Origin: Bradyrhizobium sediminis
Lineage (GTDB): Bacteria > Pseudomonadota > Alphaproteobacteria > Rhizobiales > Xanthobacteraceae
Length of the DNA stretch: 64,000 nt
NCBI RefSeq assembly: GCF_018736085.1
Contig: NZ_CP076134.1
Coordinates: 2,056,501-2,120,500, forward strand
Direction: 5' to 3'
Shown: one piece after another, positions 21,621 through 29,519 of the stretch
How the letters are laid out: each line of letters opens with the position of its first letter
Position numbering within the stretch: position 1 is the first letter of the stretch
Translations under genes and position numbers: made by a program
The notes under the pieces: model-generated
Told to the model about the DNA's origin: nothing
Databases searched by the model: none
What the model saw: only the letters and a program-made list of their open reading frames with translations

Positions 21621-22580
21621 CTATTCTGGGATTTTGACTGCGGCCGAACCCTGAAATGCCTTTTCCGCGCTGAAAATCCATACCAGCCCGCCGCAGGCGC
21701 CGACGATGAAGGACACTGCTCCGAACAGCAGCGAGATGTTCACGCCTTCACTTGTCACCAGCCCGGCATATCCGAACGCCAGGCCCATGGTGGCCTCGCG
21801 GACGCCCCAGCCGGCGATCGAGATCGGCAGCATGGTGATCAGCATCACCGGCGGAATCAGCTGGAAGATCTGGCCGAACACGACCGGCGCCGCGATCGAC
21901 TGCACCACGCACCAGGCGATGACGATGGTGAGAACGTGGACCAGCGACGACAGCACCGCGATTTTTGGTCCGCGCTGCCGGCTGAAGATGACGCGGTTGG
22001 CGATTACCGAGCAGGCGTGCAGGTGATGCGTGCCCCACCACCGCTTCAGCCAAAGCCATGGCAACCTGCCAAGAATCAGGAATCCCGCTCCGCCCGCAAG
22101 GGCGGCGAGATCGACGAACAGCAGCGCCGATCGGCCATGGGGATCGCTGATCAGCTTGTAACTCCATGGCAGGCTTGCCACGATGATGACCGCAAGCGCG
22201 ATCAGGCCGATCGCGCGGTCGACGAAGATGGAGTAGGTCGCGGCGCGCCATCCGGCGCCGGCGCGCGCCAACAGCCATAGCCGCACCGCGTCGCCGCCGA
22301 TCGAGGACGGCAGTGTCTGATTGAAGAACGTCCCGATGACGTTGTAGCGCATCGCCTGCGCGGTTCCGAGCGGCGCGCCGCATTCTGCGCTGATCTCGCG
22401 CCAGCGCAGCACGCCGACGAAGATCTGCAGGAACGACACCGCAATGGCGAGGCCAATCCAGCCCAGGCTCGCGACGTTGAAGCGCGAGGCGAGTTCGTAA
22501 AAATTGACCTTGCGGAGCGCGAGATAAAGCAGCGCCGCGGAGATCAGTATTTTTGCCGCTGAAAGCAGTATCCGGCGCAT
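21621..22580 (-). CDS. Flippase-like membrane protein (lysylphosphatidylglycerol synthase TM / UPF0104 family)
   Basis: An integral membrane protein of 319 residues with about eight hydrophobic helices, starting MRRILLSAAKILISAALLYLAL. The segments WREISAECGAPL, NQTLPSSIGGDAVRLWLL and SIAGWGVREATM are typical of the lysylphosphatidylglycerol-synthase transmembrane family. Stand-alone members have no catalytic domain and are thought to move lipids or lipid-linked sugars across the membrane. Its place among polysaccharide genes suggests a role in envelope glycolipid handling; this is inference. Confidence 0.85.
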   Translation of the reverse strand: MRRILLSAAKILISAALLYLALRKVNFYELASRFNVASLGWIGLAIAVSFLQIFVGVLRWREISAECGAPLGTAQAMRYNVIGTFFNQTLPSSIGGDAVRLWLLARAGAGWRAATYSIFVDRAIGLIALAVIIVASLPWSYKLISDPHGRSALLFVDLAALAGGAGFLILGRLPWLWLKRWWGTHHLHACSVIANRVIFSRQRGPKIAVLSSLVHVLTIVIAWCVVQSIAAPVVFGQIFQLIPPVMLITMLPISIAGWGVREATMGLAFGYAGLVTSEGVNISLLFGAVSFIVGACGGLVWIFSAEKAFQGSAAVKIPE

Positions 22581-22780
22581 GTCGCTCGCGCTCTCGGGTT
22601 TGAGAATGTGTCAGAAGAACGCGATCCGGTGGCCGGGCGTTGCATTTCGACCGCCTTGGTATGGTTTTGAAGTCGATATGGCAATAGCCGGGCAAACGGG
22701 TATTGCCGCACCCTCGACACGGCAGGTAAAGAGGGCCGGCCGGAGCGGCCGCAGCTGAAATCGATGCCCTCGAGGATACG

Positions 22781-23770
22781 ATGGCGGATCAAACAATATT
22801 GGTCACGGGTGCGGCCGGCTTTATCGGCTTTCACGTTGCCCGCCGGTTGCTGGCGGAAGGCCGCGAGGTTTTTGGTCTGGACAGCCTCAACAGTTCTTAC
22901 GACCCTGCCTTGAAGCAGGCGCGGCTGAGTATCCTGCGCGAAAATCCGCGGTTCGATTTCGTCCAAACCGACCTTGCGGACCGCCGGTCGATGGCGTCGC
23001 TGTTTCAGCAACACCGGTTCGAGGTGGTGGTTCACCTGGCGGCTCAGCCTGGCGTGCGCTATTCGATCGACAATCCTCACGCCTATGTCGACGCCAATCT
23101 CGAAGGTTTCGTCAACGTCCTGGAAGGATGCCGGCACAATGGATGCCGTCACCTGATTTATGCGTCGTCGTCGTCGGTATACGGCGTCAACGCGAAGCTG
23201 CCGTTTTCCGTCGATGACAGGACGGACCATCCGATCAGCTTCTATGCCGCGACCAAGAAGGCCAATGAAGTGATGGCTTATTCCTATAGCCATCTCTATC
23301 GCCTTCCGGTCACCGGCCTGCGGTTCTTCACTATCTACGGGCCGTGGGGACGGCCCGATATGGCGGTTTTCCTGTTCACCAAGGCCATCGTCGAGGGCAC
23401 GCCGATCAAGCTTTTTAACCATGGCAGGATGCGGCGGGATTTTACCCATGTCGATGACGTCAGCCGTGTAGTATTGCGCCTTGTCGATCGGGTTCCGGCA
23501 AGTGAGGGTGAAACCGGAGTGCCGCCGGCCAAGCTTTACAATGTCGGTAACAATCACCCGGAAGAACTCATGCACGTCGTGTCAATTCTGGAGAAGGAGT
23601 TGGGCCGCACGGCGATAAAGGATATGTTGCCGATGCAGCCCGGCGACGTCATGGAGACTTTCGCGGATGTCGACGACCTGATGCGGGACTTCGGCTTCCG
23701 GCCCGAGACGTCCATCGAGGCTGGTCTGCGCGATTTCGTCGCGTGGTATCGCAGTCACTACAAGGTTTGA
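22781..23770 (+). CDS. NAD-dependent epimerase, UDP-glucuronate 4-epimerase-like
   Basis: A nucleotide-sugar epimerase of 329 residues. Seen are ILVTGAAGFIGFHVARRL (NAD binding), the sugar-binding AAQPGVRYSIDNPHAYVDANL, SSSSVYG, the catalytic FYAATKKANE (Y-x3-K), FFTIYGPWGRPDMA and GDVMETFADVDDL. The PGVRYS and GPWGRPDMA signatures point to the UDP-glucuronate/UDP-galacturonate 4-epimerase branch (LpsL/Uge type), so it likely supplies UDP-galacturonic acid for LPS or capsule. It is divergent from the flippase-like gene and seven bases before manC. Confidence 0.88.
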   Translation: MADQTILVTGAAGFIGFHVARRLLAEGREVFGLDSLNSSYDPALKQARLSILRENPRFDFVQTDLADRRSMASLFQQHRFEVVVHLAAQPGVRYSIDNPHAYVDANLEGFVNVLEGCRHNGCRHLIYASSSSVYGVNAKLPFSVDDRTDHPISFYAATKKANEVMAYSYSHLYRLPVTGLRFFTIYGPWGRPDMAVFLFTKAIVEGTPIKLFNHGRMRRDFTHVDDVSRVVLRLVDRVPASEGETGVPPAKLYNVGNNHPEELMHVVSILEKELGRTAIKDMLPMQPGDVMETFADVDDLMRDFGFRPETSIEAGLRDFVAWYRSHYKV

Positions 23771-23777
23771 GGCGCCG

Positions 23778-25190
23778 ATGACCGGACGAATTATTCCCCT
23801 GATCATGTGCGGCGGCGCCGGGACGCGGCTGTGGCCGGCCTCGCGCGAGGTTCATCCGAAGCAGTTCCTGCCGCTGTTCGGGCCGCGCTCGACCTTTCAG
23901 GATACCATGGTGCGGGTGTCGGATGCGGCGCTGTTCGAGCGGCCGATCGTCATCACCAACACCGCCTACCGCTTCATGGCGCTGGAGCAATTGGCCGAGA
24001 TCGGGCTCGAGGCCGATGTCGTGCTGGAGCCGATGCGGCGGGATTCCGGGCCGGCGATCGCCGCCGGCGCTGCCTTTGCGCAGATGCGCGACGGCGAGGC
24101 GGTCGTGCTGGCGCTCGCCGCCGATCACGTCGTGCGCGACACCAATGCGTTTCTCGCCGCCTGCCGGCAGGGTTTCACCGACGCCGAAGCCGGACGCATC
24201 GTCACCTTCGGCGTTGCGCCCGAGCGCGCGGCCACCGAATACGGCTACATCAGTCCGGGCGGGGCGATTTCAGGCGAGGTCCGCAGCGTCGCGAAATTCG
24301 TCGAGAAGCCGGATGCGAAGACGGCGGCCGAATACGTCAAGGCGGGCTACCTCTGGAACAGCGGCAACTTCATGTTCCGCGCGTCGGTGCTGCTCGATGA
24401 ATATCGCAACGTCGATGCGGACAGCGTGCAGGCCGTCACCGATGCCGTGACCAAAGCAGGCCGCGATCTCGGCTTCATCACGCTCGATCCCGACGCCTTC
24501 GGATCGGCGAAGGCGATCTCGATCGACTATGCCGTGATGGAAAAGACCGCGCGCGCCGCGGTGGTTCCGGTTTCCTGCGGCTGGTCCGATGTCGGCTCCT
24601 GGCATGCGGTCTGGGAATTGTCGGGCAAGGACGACCAGGGCAACGCCGCGCAAGGCGCCGCCGTGTTCGAGGATTCCCGCAACTGCAACGTCTCCACCGA
24701 CCGGGCGCTGGTGGCGCTGGAGGGGGTCGACGATCTCGTTGTGGTGGCGACCCAGGACGCGGTGCTGGTGTCGCGGCAAAAGGATGCCAACGGCCTGAAG
24801 CGGCTGGTGGCGAAACTCAAGACGGTAGCGCCTGAAGTCACCGAGGATCACATCAAGGTGCACCGGCCGTGGGGCAGTTACCAGTCGGTCGACAATGGCG
24901 ACCGTCACCAGGTCAAGCGGATCATCGTTAAGCCGGCCGGCCGGCTGTCGTTGCAGAAGCATCACCATCGCTCCGAGCACTGGATCGTGGTGCGCGGCGC
25001 GGCGCGGGTGACGGTCAACGAAACGGTGAAGACCGTGCACGAGAACGAATCGATCTACATCCCGATCGGCGCGGTGCACCGGCTGGAAAACCCCGGCAAG
25101 ATTCCGCTGGAACTGATCGAGGTTCAGACCGGCAGCTATCTCGGCGAGGACGATATCATCCGCATCGAGGACGACTACCAAAGATCGTGA
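23778..25190 (+). CDS. manC: Mannose-1-phosphate guanylyltransferase / mannose-6-phosphate isomerase
   Basis: Makes GDP-mannose. The N-terminal pyrophosphorylase domain (about 1-340) has the GTP motif MCGGAGTRLWPASREVHPKQ, LAADHVV and the sugar motif FVEKPD. The C-terminal cupin isomerase domain has RPWGSYQSVDNGDRHQVKRI and LQKHHHRSEHWIVVRGAARV. The length of 470 residues matches the fused enzyme. It follows the epimerase by seven bases and should be co-transcribed. The last 21 codons have a diverged second copy at 25822-25884. Confidence 0.95.
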   Translation: MTGRIIPLIMCGGAGTRLWPASREVHPKQFLPLFGPRSTFQDTMVRVSDAALFERPIVITNTAYRFMALEQLAEIGLEADVVLEPMRRDSGPAIAAGAAFAQMRDGEAVVLALAADHVVRDTNAFLAACRQGFTDAEAGRIVTFGVAPERAATEYGYISPGGAISGEVRSVAKFVEKPDAKTAAEYVKAGYLWNSGNFMFRASVLLDEYRNVDADSVQAVTDAVTKAGRDLGFITLDPDAFGSAKAISIDYAVMEKTARAAVVPVSCGWSDVGSWHAVWELSGKDDQGNAAQGAAVFEDSRNCNVSTDRALVALEGVDDLVVVATQDAVLVSRQKDANGLKRLVAKLKTVAPEVTEDHIKVHRPWGSYQSVDNGDRHQVKRIIVKPAGRLSLQKHHHRSEHWIVVRGAARVTVNETVKTVHENESIYIPIGAVHRLENPGKIPLELIEVQTGSYLGEDDIIRIEDDYQRS

Positions 25191-25375
25191 GCACCAGCGA
25201 TCGTGACGAGGAATTTCCGTTTCAGCGAAATCGTTGGCTATTCGTCGAGTTAGGTTCGCAGGGAACGTGCGCGGGTGATTGTCATGAAGTTCCCCCGATG
25301 ACCGCGACGGTCTTTTGCGAAGATGGACGCGCAACGACTCCAGCAGATCAGGCCTCCTCAAATCCGCTTCACAAG

Positions 25376-25747
25376 CTAGCCAAGTTTTTCGTGCCTCTCA
25401 TCCCGCAGCGGCAGAAAGCTTTGTGCCTCGCATCGGTCAACGATGGCGGACAATCGCATTGAATCGTATCTGCTATCCTTAAAAAATACGGAATACACCC
25501 GCTGCTTTGATTGCTCTGTAGCGCCGCTCCTCAAGCAAATGATCCATGGAGCAGATGAAATTGGGTGGGCAGCGATGGGTCCCGCGACTTCAAGTGGCTC
25601 GGCAAGTTTGGCTTCGGCGGCAGCCTTCTTCAGATCTTGAACGGAGGTCGAAAGGAAGGGGGCGGGGTCTTCCCTGGGCGGTAGATCTTCAACAACGGAT
25701 AAGCAGGCCACGAGGACGAGACACGGCAAGACCTTGGCCAATTGCAT
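25376..25747 (-). CDS. Putative small lipoprotein, conserved hypothetical
   Basis: The 123-residue product begins MQLAKVLPCLVLVACLSVVEDLPP; LVAC is a good lipobox, predicting cleavage before the Cys and lipid anchoring. The soluble part has VQDLKKAAAEAKL, PISSAPWIICLRSGA, RVYSVFFK and SAIVDRCEAQ, a pattern I associate with short conserved rhizobial lipoproteins of unknown function. It lies antisense within an otherwise gene-poor stretch between manC and the manC remnant. Confidence 0.55.
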   Translation of the reverse strand: MQLAKVLPCLVLVACLSVVEDLPPREDPAPFLSTSVQDLKKAAAEAKLAEPLEVAGPIAAHPISSAPWIICLRSGATEQSKQRVYSVFFKDSRYDSMRLSAIVDRCEAQSFLPLRDERHEKLG

Positions 25748-25821
25748 CTGTTTGTTCCCATTTCTATGGTTTCGTCCAAGTCCAAGGACAATTTTCGGAC
25801 TGCAAAAACCAAAGAGGCCTG

Positions 25822-25884
25822 ACCGGCAGTCATTTCGGCGAGGATGACATCATCCGCATCGAGGATGATTACCAGCGCTCGTGA
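25822..25884 (+). pseudogene. Remnant of a second manC: last 20 codons and stop
   Basis: Reads TGSHFGEDDIIRIEDDYQRS and stop, against TGSYLGEDDIIRIEDDYQRS in the intact gene ending at 25190. At DNA level 53 of 63 bases match; most differences are synonymous third positions, so it is a diverged homologue and not a fresh duplication. No manC similarity was seen upstream of 25822. Confidence 0.85.
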
Positions 25885-25931
25885 TAACTCCCTCTTCGCA
25901 GCTAGGTTGTTTGGCTACCGCACTCACAACG

Positions 25932-26255
25932 TCAGGACTTAGAACCATTGATGGGCCGCTGAGCATTCCGGAGGCGGACGCCCAGTCCGCCTCCATTCTC
26001 AAAAAGAAACTCGATTCCTGCGGTTTCAAGCGTACGGCGGATGGCTGCCAAATTTGATGCGGTCATTTGTGGAGGCCCGTCCGCAGATTCAGCGCGGCGT
26101 ATCGTGGCTACGCCCAGAACGGCCTCTCTTGCCAAGTCTTCTGCCGTCCAACGTATGAGAGCACGCGCAGCTCGAATATGAGCGCTCGTGATATTTTTAA
26201 GATCATCTGATTTCCTATTGACCAAGGCCGACTCATTTGATATGTAAGCGATCAT
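25932..26255 (-). CDS. XRE-family transcriptional regulator (phage/island type)
   Basis: The 107-residue protein has a helix-turn-helix in HIRAARALIRWTAEDLAREAVLGVATIRRAES, the usual first-four-helices pattern of cI/Cro-like repressors, followed by LAAIRRTLETAGIEFLFENGGGLGVRLR, a C-terminal tail common in rhizobial members. It is divergent from the exonuclease gene with only 31 bases between the coding starts, so it probably represses itself and the recombination genes. Two C-terminal fragments of the same family lie at 28487 and 29431. Confidence 0.82.
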   Translation of the reverse strand: MIAYISNESALVNRKSDDLKNITSAHIRAARALIRWTAEDLAREAVLGVATIRRAESADGPPQMTASNLAAIRRTLETAGIEFLFENGGGLGVRLRNAQRPINGSKS

Positions 26256-26286
26256 AAGATATTAAAGAGATCAAAGAGAGATTCTT

Positions 26287-27132
26287 ATGTCATGTGATCG
26301 TGTGTTCTCTCAGGTCAAAAAGCAAAGCCTATTTGACCGCAAGAATTTTATCGGCGGCTCCGATGCCCGGATCATCATGGGCAAGGACGAGAAGGCCCTG
26401 CTGCGGCTCTGGAAGGAGAAGCGGGGCGAGGCAACTCCCCCGGACCTATCGGCCGTATTGATCGTCCAGCTCGGTTTGGTGACCGAAGACCTCAACCGCC
26501 GCTGGTATGAACTAAACTCCGGCCACCGGATCGGCGATGTCCAGCGCCATGCGATCCACCGGACCATCCCATGGATGGCCGCCACGCTGGACGGGCTGGT
26601 CAAGGAAACCGGCGCGGTGTTCGAGGCCAAGTTTATGCTGCCTTGGTCATTCTCGGACGAGGGGGCCGCCGAGAAGCATATGGCCCAGCTCCAGCACAAC
26701 ATGCTGGTCGCTGGCACCAAGAAGTCCGTGCTCTCGATCATTAACGGCGGGGGCAAGTGGATTGAACTCTCCATCGAAGCCGACCCGATCTACCAGACCA
26801 TCTTGATCGCAGCGGAAAAGGCTTTCTGGCGGGCGGTCAAGACCGGCGAACCCCCAGCTTTGTTCGATTGCGAACCTCCGAAACCACGGATCGAGGCGGT
26901 CCGGGTGGTCGACATGAACGCCTCCAACTCCTGGGCGGAATTTGCGGCCCTGTTTCGCGAGACCCGAAGCGCTCACGAAGAGCACGAGCGCGCCAAGACC
27001 GAACTCAAGACCTTGATGCCGGAGGACGCCAAGGAGGCCATGGGCCACGGCATTCGGGCGAAGCGCTCAAAGTCTGGCGCGGTCAGCTTCGACCTGGTCG
27101 AGATGGAGGCCAGCCATGCATCGGTCCAGTGA
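26287..27132 (+). CDS. YqaJ-type viral recombinase/exonuclease
   Basis: A phage-type alkaline exonuclease of 281 residues. The PD-(D/E)XK-like core is seen in FIGGSDARIIMGKDE, VTEDLNRRWYE, AATLDGLVKETGAVFEAKF and the Gln/His helix AEKHMAQLQHNML. Such enzymes chew one strand of double-stranded ends and hand the single strand to an annealing protein. The ERF gene overlaps its end by 17 bases, so the pair forms a two-component recombination module like lambda Exo/Beta. The start follows a short A-rich promoter region shared with the divergent repressor. Confidence 0.85.
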   Translation: MSCDRVFSQVKKQSLFDRKNFIGGSDARIIMGKDEKALLRLWKEKRGEATPPDLSAVLIVQLGLVTEDLNRRWYELNSGHRIGDVQRHAIHRTIPWMAATLDGLVKETGAVFEAKFMLPWSFSDEGAAEKHMAQLQHNMLVAGTKKSVLSIINGGGKWIELSIEADPIYQTILIAAEKAFWRAVKTGEPPALFDCEPPKPRIEAVRVVDMNASNSWAEFAALFRETRSAHEEHERAKTELKTLMPEDAKEAMGHGIRAKRSKSGAVSFDLVEMEASHASVQ

Positions 27133-28363
27133 AAGCGTCGCGGCTATCGCCACGGCTCTGGCCAAGGCCCAGATCGATCTCTCCAACCCCGAGAAGGCGA
27201 TGGTCGGGACCGTCTACAACAACCGATCGGACAGCCCCCAAAGCTTCCGCTATGCCTCTCTGGCGAGCGGCCTCGACATCGTTCGGAAGGTCTTGGGTAG
27301 CCAGCAAATCGCGGTCGCCCAGACGACCGACATCGATCGGGCCAATGGCACGGTCAACCTCACCACCCTCCTGCTGCACACGTCAGGGGAATGGATCTCC
27401 TCGGACTGGCCGGTCTGCCAGCTATCGGAGACATCCGCGCCCCGACGGATGGGGGCGGCGCTGACCTACGCCCGCCGCTATGCGCTGTTTACGATGGTGG
27501 GGATCGCCGGCGAGGACGATCTCGACGCCCCGGATCTCACCACCGATCAGCCTGAAGGAGACAAGGCTGTCGGTACGGGCGTTACCCCCAATCCCAACGT
27601 CAGGCCGGCCCCGGTCCGCCCCAGCCAGTTCCGAGCCGGGAACGCGCGCATGCCGATTCACGAAAAGCTCAGTACCGAGGACTCAGCCGCGATCAGGGCC
27701 GAACTGCTCCGGGAAATCGAAACCCTTCCAGAAGAGGACCTGCATTCCCGCGCGATCGCCATCCTGAAGGCTAAGAACCGCCTGTCATTAAATCACGCCA
27801 AACAGGTCGAGGACGCCTTCGCAGCGAGGATGGCGCTGCCAGGCGCGTTGGTGGAGGTTCTTACGAGGGATGAGCCTATGTCTGCTCCGACAAATCCACC
27901 GCCGCCCCAGCTGCCCCCAGTTTCAACGGACGCCGTCAAGCCGCCGCGGCCCAGGCGTTCGAGAAGGGTCAAAGTCGCGACCGAGCAAACTGCTGCGCCA
28001 GTCGACGACAGCCTGTCGGCTTCGGTACGTCTTCAAGCCGACGGTGACCCCGCTAGGATCCAAAAGAGCGAGCTCGCGATCAGCGAGCCGCGCCGGCATC
28101 GCGATAAAGGCCATCTCAGGTTTGTCGCGTCGCAGCCTTGTTTGGTCTGCGGCAGAAGCCCCGCTGACGCCCACCATCTGCGATTCACCCAGCCGCGGGC
28201 GATGGGACGCAAGGTCAGCGACGAATTCACGGTCCCTCTGTGTAGAACCCATCACCGGGACAATCATCGCTTTGGAGATGAGCAGGCTTGGTGGGGCAGA
28301 CAGGCTATCGACCCTGTCGGGGCGTCACGACAGCTCTGGGTTTCAACGCGGCGTATTGAATGA
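27116..28363 (+). CDS. ERF-family single-strand annealing protein with C-terminal HNH-like domain
   Basis: Residues of about 1-150 are an ERF-type annealing domain (SNPEKAMVGTVYNN, FRYASLASGLDIVRKVLG, APRRMGAALTYARRYALFTMVGIAGEDDLDAP). A Pro/Thr-rich linker leads to a C-terminal zinc-finger HNH-type domain (about 325-400) with HLRFVASQPCLVCGRSPADAHHLRF and VPLCRTHHRDNHRFGDEQAWW. Cys-x2-Cys and paired His residues fit a DUF968/HNH nuclease fold. It should pair with the YqaJ exonuclease upstream. The C-terminal domain is echoed by fragments at 28392 and 31716. Confidence 0.85.
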   Translation: MHRSSESVAAIATALAKAQIDLSNPEKAMVGTVYNNRSDSPQSFRYASLASGLDIVRKVLGSQQIAVAQTTDIDRANGTVNLTTLLLHTSGEWISSDWPVCQLSETSAPRRMGAALTYARRYALFTMVGIAGEDDLDAPDLTTDQPEGDKAVGTGVTPNPNVRPAPVRPSQFRAGNARMPIHEKLSTEDSAAIRAELLREIETLPEEDLHSRAIAILKAKNRLSLNHAKQVEDAFAARMALPGALVEVLTRDEPMSAPTNPPPPQLPPVSTDAVKPPRPRRSRRVKVATEQTAAPVDDSLSASVRLQADGDPARIQKSELAISEPRRHRDKGHLRFVASQPCLVCGRSPADAHHLRFTQPRAMGRKVSDEFTVPLCRTHHRDNHRFGDEQAWWGRQAIDPVGASRQLWVSTRRIE

Positions 28364-28391
28364 GGGCGACGTGATTTATTCCCGTCCTTGC

Positions 28392-28472
28392 CGGATCAGC
28401 GACGAGTTCACCGTACCCCTGTGCCGAACCCTTCACCGGATCAACCGTCGTTTCGGAGACGAAGTCGCCTAG
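28392..28472 (+). pseudogene. Fragment of an HNH domain like the ERF-HNH C-terminus
   Basis: Reads RISDEFTVPLCRTLHRINRRFGDEVA and stop, matching KVSDEFTVPLCRTHHRDNHRFGDEQA of the intact gene 150-200 bases upstream. The second His of the Zn/HNH pair is changed and the Trp-Trp part is lost. It starts within ordinary sequence with no own start signal. Confidence 0.8.
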
Positions 28473-28486
28473 TGGGAGAGACATCC

Positions 28487-28615
28487 TTGACCGCAGCGAA
28501 CGACCTCGCCGCTCGTCGGGCGCTGGAAGCCGCCGGCGTCGAGTTCATTGATGAGAACGGCGGTTGCCCAGGCGGCCGCCCTCGAAAGCCCGCAAAAGAA
28601 AAGTCGCGGAAATAA
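28487..28615 (+). pseudogene. C-terminal fragment of an XRE-type regulator (first)
   Basis: Reads LTAANDLAARRALEAAGVEF then IDENGGCPGGRPRK and a Lys/Arg tail, ending TAA. It matches the C-terminal third of the island repressor (SNLAAIRRTLETAGIEFLFENGGG). The helix-turn-helix is missing. It lies 60-70 bases before the first higB promoter. Confidence 0.75.
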
Positions 28616-28678
28616 GCGGATCCGGCGCACGGCCGGTTTGCGAATTCGAAATACACCCCGTGCGCAGAAATACGCTTG

Positions 28679-28693
28679 GTCCCAACATGGGAC
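28679..28693. promoter_or_regulatory. Palindromic operator in front of higBA-1
   Basis: GTCCCA and TGGGAC form a perfect 6-bp inverted repeat around ACA, 18 bases before the GTG of higB. A -10-like TATGGT (28694-28699) follows directly. HigA antitoxins usually repress their own operon by binding such a site. Confidence 0.6.
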
Positions 28694-28710
28694 TATGGTA
28701 GGGTTATTCC

Positions 28711-29013
28711 GTGAGGATCATTGCGCTCAGTACGCTCAAGGCTTTCATCAGCCGAAGCCCCGCGCACGCTGATGCGCGCGAACCATTGATGGCCTGGTAC
28801 CGGCAGGTCAGGGGAGCCGACTGGGCGACGCCGGCGGATGTGAAGCGAGCCATCGGCAGCGCAAGCATCCTCAACGACGGTCGTGCGGTGTTCAACATTG
28901 CCGGCAACAAGTATCGCATCGTGGTGTGGATCAATTATCCTTATCGCGTCGTCTATATCCGGTTCCTCGGCACGCACCGGCAGTACGATGGGATCGATGC
29001 ACAAACCGTTTGA
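28711..29013 (+). CDS. higB: HigB-type toxin (type II toxin-antitoxin, RelE fold), module 1
   Basis: The 100-residue product VRIIALSTLKAFISRSPAHAD... has the family features LMAWYRQVRGADWATPADVK, ASILNDGRAVFNIAGNKYRIVVWINY and the end FLGTHRQYDGIDAQTV. Members are ribosome-dependent or free mRNA endonucleases. A GTG start is used because it gives the standard family length. The antitoxin gene follows after 11 bases, the toxin-first order typical of hig. A second, diverged copy lies at 30839. Confidence 0.88.
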   Translation: MRIIALSTLKAFISRSPAHADAREPLMAWYRQVRGADWATPADVKRAIGSASILNDGRAVFNIAGNKYRIVVWINYPYRVVYIRFLGTHRQYDGIDAQTV

Positions 29014-29024
29014 AGGTAGAAGTC

Positions 29025-29402
29025 ATGGACATTTTGCCAATCAAGAGCCAGCGCGACTACCGTAAAGTCCTCAAGGAGATCGAGGGCCTGATGATGGCGA
29101 AACGCAACACGCCCGAGGGTGATCGCCTCGACGTGCTTGTCACGCTGGTGGAGGCGTGGGAGCGAAAGCATTATCCAATGGATCTTCCAGACCCGGTGGA
29201 GGCGATCAAGTACCATATGGATCAAAATGGGCTGCAGCCTCGCGACCTCATTCCCTTCATCGGCAGTCGCAACCGGGTGCATGAGGTGCTAAATCGAAGG
29301 CGCTCGCTGACGCTCAAAATGATCTGGCGACTACATGAGGGACTGGGCATTCCCGCAGAGTCGCTGATTAAAATGGGACAGGAGCAGGGGCAGGCAGCCT
29401 GA
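29025..29402 (+). CDS. higA: HigA-type antitoxin with HTH domain, module 1
   Basis: The 125-residue protein starts MDILPIKSQRDYRKVLKEIE. The N-terminal region (about 1-55) includes TPEGDRLDVLVTLVEAWE, likely toxin-binding, followed by a helix-turn-helix (AIKYHMDQNGLQPRDLIPFIGSRNRVHEVLNRRRSLTLKMIWRLHEGLGIP). It should neutralise HigB and repress the operon through the palindrome upstream. GAAGGTAG precedes the ATG at a normal distance. Confidence 0.88.
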   Translation: MDILPIKSQRDYRKVLKEIEGLMMAKRNTPEGDRLDVLVTLVEAWERKHYPMDLPDPVEAIKYHMDQNGLQPRDLIPFIGSRNRVHEVLNRRRSLTLKMIWRLHEGLGIPAESLIKMGQEQGQAA

Positions 29403-29430
29403 GACTAAAAGGCTCACAACCGCGCCTAGA

Positions 29431-29517
29431 GCCGCCTGCGTCGAGTTCATCGACGAGAATGGTGGCGGCCCCGGCGTGCGTCTTCGAAAGCACGCCAGAG
29501 ATAAGCCAAGAAAATGA
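29431..29517 (+). pseudogene. C-terminal fragment of an XRE-type regulator (second)
   Basis: Reads AACVEFIDENGGGPGVRLRK then HARDKPRK and TGA, the same tail as the fragment at 28487 and the island repressor. It begins directly after higA and ends one base before the TA target of the IS630 element. Confidence 0.75.
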
Positions 29518-29519
29518 TA

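Noticed and set aside
21469-21654. 61-codon frame in the gap after the CapD-like gene
   Set aside because: No ribosome site and no domain; it runs into the convergent membrane-protein gene.
25187-25462. 91-codon frame overlapping the manC stop
   Set aside because: No recognisable features, it crosses a likely antisense lipoprotein gene, and composition is atypical; probably chance.
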